The notes below the pieces were generated by a model. It had not been told where the DNA came from. It searched no databases and was given only the letters and a program-made list of their open reading frames with translations. Below are positions 57,868 to 64,000 of a stretch of DNA of 64,000 bases, in pieces. The DNA lies in contig JAUEPE010000019.1 of assembly GCA_030403585.1 (NCBI GenBank), positions 55,436-119,435 on the forward strand, in the 5' to 3' direction. The DNA comes from Frankia sp. RB7. Lineage in GTDB: Bacteria > Pseudomonadota > Alphaproteobacteria > Rhizobiales > Xanthobacteraceae. The first letter of the stretch is position 1; the number at the start of each line of letters is the position of its first letter. Position numbers and translations under genes: made by a program.

Positions 57868-58878
57868 ATGGTCGACAGCACCTCCTCCATGCTCGACATT
57901 GCCATCATTGGTGCGGCCCATCCGCATGTCGAATACGTGCTCTCGGAGATCGCTGTCAGGACCGACGTCAGGATCGCGGCGGTCGCCGATCACGACGCCG
58001 CGCGCCTCGCCGAGCTCGAACGACGCACGCAGGCGCCCGGCTATGCCGACCCGATCGCGTTGTTGGAGGCGCACAAGGTCGGGGCCGCGGCTGTTTTCGC
58101 CGAGTTCGGTCTCCGGGCTCCGATCGTGGCCGAACTGCTGCGCCGGAATATCTTTGCGATTGTCGACAAGCCGATGGCGGTGACGCTTCCCCAGCTCGCC
58201 CTGATTGAGGACGCCCTTGCCGGGCGCAATCTGCTGACACTTTTGCTCGAGAAGCGCTTCTATCCGGTCACGCTCGCGCTCCGCTCGGTTATCGAGAGCG
58301 GCGAGTTGGGAGACATCGTCTCGATCAGCTCGACCGGGCCGCACAAGCTCGTGCCCAGCCGTCGTCCTGCATGGATGTTCGAGCCGTCCACCTATGGCGG
58401 CATTCTCGCCGACCTGACGGTCCACGACATCGATCTGACACTTTGGTTGACGGGGCACACCAGCGGCACGATCAGCGGCTGGGTCTCGCCGACCCCGGCT
58501 GCCGGCACGACGAGCTTTCCTGCTCTGGGACGCGCCATTCTTGCCTGCGACAACGGCCCGCAATTTTCAATCGAGGTGGACTGGATCCAGCCGGAAGCCT
58601 CTCCCCGCCATGGCGATTATGCGATGCGGATCTCAGGGGCACGCGGGCGCGCGGACGTTCTCTTCGCCGAGAACCGGCTGCTCGTTGAAACCGCAACACG
58701 AGCGAGACGTGAGGTCGACCTTCCCAAGGGCGGCTCGCCTGCCGGCTTCGTCTTCGATCACCTCGCGCGCGGCGAGGCCCTGCAAATTTCGGCCAAGGAC
58801 GCCCTGCGCGCCACGCGTATCGCGATCCTCGCCGAGGAAAGTGCGAAGCAAGGCGGCAAACCCATACGGTGGGGCTGA
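57868..58878 (+). CDS. Second Gfo/Idh/MocA-family oxidoreductase
   Basis: 336 residues. Its N-terminus IAIIGAAHPHVEYVLSEIA replaces the usual GxGxxG with GAAHPH, so cofactor binding may differ. FAIVDKPMAVTLPQLALIED has DKP in place of EKP, and GGILADLTVHDIDLTLWLTG holds the active-site His. It starts 5 bases after the previous gene. Two such enzymes side by side could form a redox pair, as in sugar 3-keto intermediates. It ends convergent with the LacI gene at 58895. Confidence 0.86.
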   Translation: MVDSTSSMLDIAIIGAAHPHVEYVLSEIAVRTDVRIAAVADHDAARLAELERRTQAPGYADPIALLEAHKVGAAAVFAEFGLRAPIVAELLRRNIFAIVDKPMAVTLPQLALIEDALAGRNLLTLLLEKRFYPVTLALRSVIESGELGDIVSISSTGPHKLVPSRRPAWMFEPSTYGGILADLTVHDIDLTLWLTGHTSGTISGWVSPTPAAGTTSFPALGRAILACDNGPQFSIEVDWIQPEASPRHGDYAMRISGARGRADVLFAENRLLVETATRARREVDLPKGGSPAGFVFDHLARGEALQISAKDALRATRIAILAEESAKQGGKPIRWG

Positions 58879-58894
58879 GAGGCGACGCTCGACC

Positions 58895-59944
58895 TTACGG
58901 CAGATTGTCCCGCAGAAAAATGTCGATGCGGATGCGCTCCTGGTCGGGGCTGATCGGCTCGCCGGTACAATGTGCGAGCAGAACGCGCGCCGCGGACCGC
59001 GCCTCGTGGCCGGGATCCTGATTGATGATGGCATCGAGCGTGCCGCGGACCAGGAAACGGCGCGTGTATTGCGTCAGCTCATGGGTGATCCAGACCACCT
59101 CGCGCGCGCGGCCGGAGGCCTCGAGCGCATCGGCGATGCCACGGTTTCCGGCGCCGCAGCAATAGATACCGCGGAGATCGGCATGGCGCGCGAGCAGCGC
59201 GGCGGTGAGCTCCCGTGTGCGCGCGCTGTCGTCGCGCCCCTCGATGACCGGTAGCGCGCGCAGGTTCGGATACTCGCTGGACAGGATCTGGTGGAAGCCG
59301 AACTGCCGCTCGGTGTGATCGCGCAGCGATAACGATCCCGCGATCACGGCGACCGTCCCCTCGCGCCCGGCCAGGAAACGTCCCATCAGCGTCGATGCAG
59401 TCCGCCCCGCTGCCGGGTTGTCGATGCCGACATAATGCAGGCGGCGCGAGCTCGGCGCGTCCGACACGAGGGTCACCACGGCGACCCCGCGCGCGGTGAG
59501 CTCGTCGATCGCGGCGCGCACCCTGGGATGGTCGAGCGCGATGACGGCGACGCCCTGATAGGCCGGCGACAGGTTTTCCAGCGCGCCAGCCAGCACATCC
59601 GGGTCGAACACGTCGACATGGAGGATATCGATGAAACCGCGCTGGCCGGCGAGCCAGTCCGCGGTGCGCTGGACCTGCTCGGTCAGGTTGGTCATGAAGC
59701 TGTTGCTGCCGGACGGCAGCACAAAGGCGAAGCGAAAACTCTGCCCGCGTGCGAGCCGTGCGGCCGCGACGTCGGCGCGGTAGCCGAGCTTGGCGACCGC
59801 AGCCTCGACACGCGCGACGGTCTTGGCGCGCACGCCGTCGCGTCGGTTGACGACACGATCGACAGTCGCGAGCGAAACGCCCGCCGTACGCGCGACGTCC
59901 TCCAGCGTGGCACGAACCGCCGGCTGCGTCGCGCCAGCTGTCAT
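58895..59944 (-). CDS. Second LacI-family regulator
   Basis: 349 residues. The helix-turn-helix is ATLEDVARTAGVSLATVDRVVNRRDGVRAKTVARVEAAV, and the effector domain has FRFAFVLPSGSNSFMTNL and GIYCCGAGNRGIADALEASGR, close to the binding-protein-like domain of pentose or inositol sensors. ATG 59944 overlaps the stop of the ThuA-like gene (59941-59944), so the regulator is last in the operon it may control. No matching operator is visible inside the window; its target promoter probably lies beyond the right edge. Confidence 0.88.
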   Translation of the reverse strand: MTAGATQPAVRATLEDVARTAGVSLATVDRVVNRRDGVRAKTVARVEAAVAKLGYRADVAAARLARGQSFRFAFVLPSGSNSFMTNLTEQVQRTADWLAGQRGFIDILHVDVFDPDVLAGALENLSPAYQGVAVIALDHPRVRAAIDELTARGVAVVTLVSDAPSSRRLHYVGIDNPAAGRTASTLMGRFLAGREGTVAVIAGSLSLRDHTERQFGFHQILSSEYPNLRALPVIEGRDDSARTRELTAALLARHADLRGIYCCGAGNRGIADALEASGRAREVVWITHELTQYTRRFLVRGTLDAIINQDPGHEARSAARVLLAHCTGEPISPDQERIRIDIFLRDNLP

Positions 59945-60585
59945 TCGCGCGCCGCCCACAGCATGCCACGGGTCATCAACGTTCGGATCTCCGGGACGTC
60001 GAGCTCGTAGGCGCGATGGCCGAGCGAGGAATAGAACACCCTTCCCGCGCCGTATTGCTTCTTCCAGACCACCGGCATCACCACGCCGTCGATCCAGGAT
60101 GCGTGCTCGCCGGTAAAGGTCGTCGTCGCCAATACCTCGATGGCGGGGTCGACATGCATGTAATACTGCTCGGAACGATGCTCGAAACTCTTCAGGCCTT
60201 TCATGATGGGATCATCCGGCTTCGTCAAGTCGACCTTGTAGTCGATGATGTTGCCGGGATGCGCGACCCATTGCCCGCCGCACAGGAACTGGTAATCAAC
60301 GGAATCGCGGAATGCATCGCCCATGCCGCCATGATGGCCGGCAAGCCCGACGCCGCTACGCACCGCCGCGCAGAGGTTGAGCGCGTCCGCCTTCTCGATC
60401 TTCGACATGGTGTAGATCGGGATGATCAACGAGAGACCATGGATCGCCGGATCGCCGAATGCCTCCGTCGTCGTTTCGATCCGGACCTCAAAACCTTCCG
60501 CCTTCAGCCAGCCGCGGATCATCGAGGCACAGAGATCGGGATCGTGTCCCGGCCAGCCACCCCATACAATTAGTGCCTTGCGCAT
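59941..60585 (-). CDS. ThuA-like protein
   Basis: 214 residues of the glutamine amidotransferase-like ThuA fold: ALIVWGGWPGHDPDLCASMIRGWLK, VRSGVGLAGHHGGMGDAF and VVWKKQYGAGRVFYSSLGHRAYEL. ThuA proteins take part in trehalose and related disaccharide use, probably in the 3-ketosugar route with Gfo/Idh/MocA enzymes. GAGGGA is about 8 bases before ATG 60585. It lies 10 bases after the upstream dehydrogenase gene. Confidence 0.85.
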   Translation of the reverse strand: MRKALIVWGGWPGHDPDLCASMIRGWLKAEGFEVRIETTTEAFGDPAIHGLSLIIPIYTMSKIEKADALNLCAAVRSGVGLAGHHGGMGDAFRDSVDYQFLCGGQWVAHPGNIIDYKVDLTKPDDPIMKGLKSFEHRSEQYYMHVDPAIEVLATTTFTGEHASWIDGVVMPVVWKKQYGAGRVFYSSLGHRAYELDVPEIRTLMTRGMLWAARE

Positions 60586-60595
60586 GGTCATTCCC

Positions 60596-61693
60596 TCAGT
60601 CGATCTGTCCGGTTTCACGTCCGGCCGGCAGCATCGCCGGCCGCTCGACGCGGTTCTCGATCTTGACGCGCCGCCCTTCGTCGGCGGAGGTCTGGAACGC
60701 CTCCATCACCTCCAGCACATGGAAGGCGAGCGCGCCGCTTGCACGATGCGGCCGGTTGTTCAGGATCGCGGAGGCCATGTCGGCGACGCCGATGGAACGG
60801 AACTCGCCTTCGACATGACCGTGCGTCAACGGCACCGTTTCCCATTCGCCGCCGGTCTTCGCGACCTGCACCTCACCGCCGAAGCGGTTCGGATCCGGCA
60901 CGAGCATGCTGCCCTTGTCGCCATAGATCTCGATCGGCGTGTGACGATGTTTCGGCACATCGAAGCTCATTGCGATCGAGACGACCGCCCCGCTCTCGAA
61001 TTCGAGCGTACCCGCGACATGGGTCGAAACCTCGACCGGGATCAAGGTGCCGTTCATCGGCTGGCTGGTGACCAGACGCTCGGATTTCGGGCGCGCGGTC
61101 GAGCCCATCACGCTCGCGACCGGGCCGAGCAGTTGCACGAGATCGGTGATGTAGTACGGACCCATATCGAGCATTGGCCCGCCGCCGCGCAAGTAATAAA
61201 ATCCCGGCGCCGGATGCCAGCGCTCGTGGCCGGGGCAGCCGAAGAAGGCGCTGCCCGCCACAGGCGTGCCAATGGCGCCGTCGTCGATCAGCTTGCGCGC
61301 GGTCTGGTGGCCGCCGCCGAGGAACGTGTCGGGCGCGCAGCCGACGCGAAGGCCCTTCTGCGCGGCGAGATCCATCACCTTGCGGGCTTCCGCGACGTTG
61401 ATGCCGAGCGGCTTCTCGGAGTGAACGTGCTTGCCGGCGTTCAGCACCGCGAGGCTGACGTCGGTGTGGGCGAGCGGCACGGTGAGATTGATGACGATCT
61501 CGACGTCGTCACGTTTGAGCAACTGGTCGACCCGCATCGCCGGCAGCCCGAAGGCGGCGCCCTGCCGCTCCGCCACATCGCTGCGCATGTCGGCTAATGC
61601 CCGCACCTCCATGACCGGGAACCGCTGCGCTGCCTTGAGGTAGGCGGTGCTGATGACACCGCAGCCGATGATTCCGACTCCGACTTTTCTCAT
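60596..61693 (-). CDS. Gfo/Idh/MocA-family oxidoreductase (ThuB-like)
   Basis: 365 residues. The Rossmann motif is VGIIGCGVISTAYLKAA, the catalytic Lys is in KHVHSEKPLGINVAEARKV, and the C-terminal domain has YYLRGGGPMLDMGPYYITDLVQLLGP. Paired with a ThuA-like protein and a sugar transporter, this fits sugar dehydrogenation to a keto-sugar. GGAG is 7 bases before the ATG. Confidence 0.9.
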   Translation of the reverse strand: MRKVGVGIIGCGVISTAYLKAAQRFPVMEVRALADMRSDVAERQGAAFGLPAMRVDQLLKRDDVEIVINLTVPLAHTDVSLAVLNAGKHVHSEKPLGINVAEARKVMDLAAQKGLRVGCAPDTFLGGGHQTARKLIDDGAIGTPVAGSAFFGCPGHERWHPAPGFYYLRGGGPMLDMGPYYITDLVQLLGPVASVMGSTARPKSERLVTSQPMNGTLIPVEVSTHVAGTLEFESGAVVSIAMSFDVPKHRHTPIEIYGDKGSMLVPDPNRFGGEVQVAKTGGEWETVPLTHGHVEGEFRSIGVADMASAILNNRPHRASGALAFHVLEVMEAFQTSADEGRRVKIENRVERPAMLPAGRETGQID

Positions 61694-61715
61694 TGCGATC
61701 TCCGTGAGGTACCGT

Positions 61716-62564
61716 TCATCCCTTGACCGCGCCTGCAGTGAGGCCGGCGACGATGTGCTTCTGCGCCAGCAGGAACAGAATGATCGTCGGCAGGATGGTG
61801 AGCGTGATGAAGGCGAGGATCAGGTGCCATTCGGACGAATACTCGCCCTGGTAAATCATGATGCCGAGCGGCCAGGGATAGAGCGCATCGGTGTTGAGCA
61901 TCACTAGCGGCAGAAGATAGGCGTTCCAGCTGTTGACGAAGGTGATGGTGCCGACGGTCGCCAGGATCGGCCGCGACAACGGCAGCGTCACGTAGCGGAA
62001 GAATTTGATGTAGCTGCAGCCATCGACCAGCGCCGCCTCGAGCAGCTCGTGGGGAATATCCCTGAAGAAGCGCCGCAGCAGCAGCACGCTCATGGCGAGG
62101 CTGAAGGCGACCTGCGGCAGCGCGACGCCGAAATAAGTATCGAGCAGTCCCAGATCGCGCACCTTGATGAACAACGGCAGCACGGCGGTCGCCGCCGGAA
62201 ACAGCAGGCCGAGCGTCAAATAGCTCAACAGCATCGATGAGCCGTAGAACCTGACATGGGCAAAGGTGAACGCCGCCATCGAGGCTGTGATCAGGGTCAA
62301 TATCACCGTGAGCGTCGAGATGATCAGCGAGTTGCGCAGGAGCTGCCAGTAACGCCCGGAGAACAGGATGTCGGCATAATTCTGCCATTCCCAGTGCGTG
62401 GGCCAGCCGAACGGATTGACGCGCAATTCGCCGAGCGATTTGAAGCCGCCGAGCAAGGTCGCGAGCAACGGCACCAGCACGAAGATGGCAACAGCAGTGA
62501 GGAACACCGCCTTGAACAGCACGGCGGGATCGAACGGCGCGCGGGTGGTCTCTGTACTACTCAT
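61716..62564 (-). CDS. Sugar ABC transporter permease (MalG type), second system
   Basis: 282 residues with six membrane segments and the EAA motif HELLEAALVDGCSYIKFFRYVTLPLSRPIL. FVNSWNAYLLPLVMLNTDALYPWPLGIM is typical of MalG-type subunits. The start overlaps the partner permease stop by 8 bases. Substrate presumably a disaccharide or glycoside, from the ThuA/Gfo context. Confidence 0.92.
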   Translation of the reverse strand: MSSTETTRAPFDPAVLFKAVFLTAVAIFVLVPLLATLLGGFKSLGELRVNPFGWPTHWEWQNYADILFSGRYWQLLRNSLIISTLTVILTLITASMAAFTFAHVRFYGSSMLLSYLTLGLLFPAATAVLPLFIKVRDLGLLDTYFGVALPQVAFSLAMSVLLLRRFFRDIPHELLEAALVDGCSYIKFFRYVTLPLSRPILATVGTITFVNSWNAYLLPLVMLNTDALYPWPLGIMIYQGEYSSEWHLILAFITLTILPTIILFLLAQKHIVAGLTAGAVKG

Positions 62565-63468
62565 CGCGCATGAACCATCGCTTGTAGGTGAACGCGAAGG
62601 TCACGCAGATCACGAACAGGATGACGCCGATGGCGCTGCCATAGCCGACCCGCATGCGCGAGATGCCGTTGTTGTAGAGAAAGCTCACCATCGTGTTGGA
62701 GGAATCCGCAGGTCCCCCGCGCGTCAGCGGCATGACGAGGTCGAACAGCTGCAGCGAGCCGACGATGGCAAAGAACACGGAGAGCCGGATCGTCGGATAG
62801 AGCAAGGGAATGACGACATGGCGCAGGGCTTGCGAGCGCGTTGCGCCGTCGATCCGCGCCGCCTCGACCAGGCTCTTGTCGAGGCTCTGCAGTGCTGCGA
62901 TGAACAGCATCATGTGGAAGCCAAAATACTTCCAGACGATCACGATCAGCACCGCAAGCATCGCCGTATCGGTCGAGGCCAGCAGATGAGGCGCCTCGGC
63001 GCCGAAGGTACGCCAGATCGAGGCGACGAGACCGTAATCGCCGTCGTAGACGAAAGAGAAGATCAACCCGGTCGCGATCTCGGCCAGGATATAGGGCATG
63101 AAGAACAGCATGCGCAGCGCCACGGCGCCACGAAAGCGCTCGGCGAGCATCAAGGCCAGCGTGAGCGCGAGCGGCAGCTGGACTGCCAGCGAGACCGCGA
63201 TGATCAGCCCGTTGTTGCGCAGCGCGAGCCAGAACGCGCGCGTCTCCAGCACGAAGCGGTAATTGTCGAAGCCGATCCAGTTGGTCGGCCTGCCGAACCC
63301 ATTCCAGTTAAAGCCCGAGTACCAGGCCGCCTCGCCGATCGGCAGCACCACAAACAATGTGAACAGCAGCAGCGCCGGCGGCAGGAACAGGATCAGGACG
63401 GTGAAGCGGCCGTCCCAGCTCGGGCCGCGGACCGCGGCCTGCGGGACGGTCTCGTCAGCAGCGCCCAT
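62557..63468 (-). CDS. Sugar ABC transporter permease (MalF type), second system
   Basis: About 303 residues with six membrane segments and the EAA motif KSLVEAARIDGATRSQALRHVVIPLLYPTI. LILFLPPALLLFTLFVVLPIGEAAWYSGFNWNGFG is the usual first segment and loop. ATG 63468 is chosen; GTG 63498, one frame-step past the binding-protein stop, and ATG 63519 inside it are alternatives. None has a strong ribosome site. Confidence 0.9.
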   Translation of the reverse strand: MGAADETVPQAAVRGPSWDGRFTVLILFLPPALLLFTLFVVLPIGEAAWYSGFNWNGFGRPTNWIGFDNYRFVLETRAFWLALRNNGLIIAVSLAVQLPLALTLALMLAERFRGAVALRMLFFMPYILAEIATGLIFSFVYDGDYGLVASIWRTFGAEAPHLLASTDTAMLAVLIVIVWKYFGFHMMLFIAALQSLDKSLVEAARIDGATRSQALRHVVIPLLYPTIRLSVFFAIVGSLQLFDLVMPLTRGGPADSSNTMVSFLYNNGISRMRVGYGSAIGVILFVICVTFAFTYKRWFMRDE

Positions 63469-63500
63469 CGCCGACACGATCGCGATCCGCCGCGCCACCG

Positions 63501-64000
63501 TCAGTTGCCCTGCTTCCACGCCGCTTCGATCGCCTTGGCTGCGTCCTGCGGACTCATGCTGCCACCGGCGATCTCCGCGGTAACGTCGTTGACGACGCGA
63601 CCGACCGAGGGGCCGAGGCTCTGGTCATAGAAGTTCTGGTGGTAGTTCGACTTGGCGAGATTAGCCGCGATCAGTTTCATGAAAGAATTGTTGAGGCCGG
63701 CGTCCGCGCCTTGCACGACGGGGATGATGTAGTTGCCCGCCGCAAGCCGCGTCTGCACATCCTTGGAGACGAAATACTTCAGGAAATCGACTGCCTCCTT
63801 CGGCGACCCCTTGGTGACCAACCAGCCGGTGATGCCGCCAAGCGTATCGGTCGGCGCGCCCTTGCCGCCCGCTACGGTTGGAAAATCGAACCAGCAGATC
63901 TTGTCTTCGCTTAACCCGACCTTGTCGGCGGCAAGCGCGCGCTGCAGATGATAGACGGTCGAGATCGCGAGCGTCATCGCGGCCTTGCCGTCGCCGAAAT
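63501..64000 (-). CDS. Sugar ABC transporter binding protein, partial (5' end beyond window)
   Basis: The last 166 or so residues of a family 1 binding protein: FGDGKAAMTLAISTVYHL, FPTVAGGKGAPTDTLGGITGWLVTKGSPKEAVDFLKYFVSKDVQ and the C-terminus SPQDAAKAIEAAWKQGN, typical of the helical C-terminal lobe. The start and signal peptide lie beyond base 64000. It heads the operon read leftwards to 58895. Confidence 0.88.
   Translation of the reverse strand, partial: FGDGKAAMTLAISTVYHLQRALAADKVGLSEDKICWFDFPTVAGGKGAPTDTLGGITGWLVTKGSPKEAVDFLKYFVSKDVQTRLAAGNYIIPVVQGADAGLNNSFMKLIAANLAKSNYHQNFYDQSLGPSVGRVVNDVTAEIAGGSMSPQDAAKAIEAAWKQGN

Noticed and set aside
1..64000. tRNA, rRNA, CRISPR, insertion sequence or prophage
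   Set aside because: I looked for cloverleaf ends, regularly spaced repeats, transposase or integrase motifs and saw none I could support.

Overview
The window reads as a chromosomal segment of an alphaproteobacterial rhizobium-like methylotroph, most likely Bradyrhizobium. The signs are high GC, strong GC3 coding bias, a palindromic interspersed repeat of the kind I know from Bradyrhizobium (12391-12515), and the order xoxF - cytochrome c - glutathione-dependent formaldehyde dehydrogenase - gfa. I identified everything by reading protein motifs and running no searches.

Bases 1-26350 form a quinoprotein island. It starts with a periplasmic accessory block: a CXXCW rhodanese-like protein and a solute-binding protein on the minus strand, diverging from a PQQ-associated metallo-hydrolase and a SoxYZ-like carrier. 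A TauABC-type ABC transporter follows. Next come an orphan pqqA of only 26 codons with a predicted outer-membrane protein, a lanmodulin homologue (four EF hands), and a PQQ alcohol dehydrogenase with its own cytochrome c and MxaJ-type protein. Beyond an AraC-type regulator lies the xoxF operon (methanol dehydrogenase, cytochrome c, GSH-dependent formaldehyde dehydrogenase, Gfa). It is followed by a two-subunit molybdenum hydroxylase and a third PQQ dehydrogenase with a Tat-exported Rieske protein. All three quinoproteins carry the extra Asp typical of lanthanide-dependent enzymes. The region therefore looks like a lanthanide/PQQ oxidation system: alcohols are oxidised in the periplasm, electrons pass to cytochromes c, and formaldehyde is removed through glutathione.

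Bases 25886-35713 are mixed: a truncated haemoglobin, 3-hydroxybutyryl-CoA dehydrogenase, tungstate transporter parts (tupA and tupB converging, with no ATPase), small unknown proteins and a GGDEF-EAL protein. This stretch holds several broken genes: an arsC stub, a TonB-receptor plug stub, and an esterase and a B3 metallo-beta-lactamase fragment that appear fused head to head by a deletion.

Bases 35731-46269 are histidine utilisation: hutU, hutH and hutI on the minus strand, and hutF, hutC, an ABC transporter and an M20 amidohydrolase on the plus strand. A perfect 20-bp HutC-type operator lies between them. No hutG is present, and the M20 enzyme is a candidate replacement. A standalone BamA paralogue follows.

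Bases 48845-64000 hold two sugar systems. The first has a GMC oxidoreductase, a binding protein with two permeases, a LacI regulator, a glucosamine-6-phosphate deaminase-like protein, a GlcNAc-6-P deacetylase-like protein and two Gfo/Idh/MocA dehydrogenases. Matching LacI operators lie upstream of both its arms. The second (LacI, ThuA-like, Gfo/Idh/MocA, two permeases, binding protein) runs off the right edge. Neither sugar transporter has an ATPase gene here. I saw no tRNA, rRNA, CRISPR array, insertion sequence or prophage.
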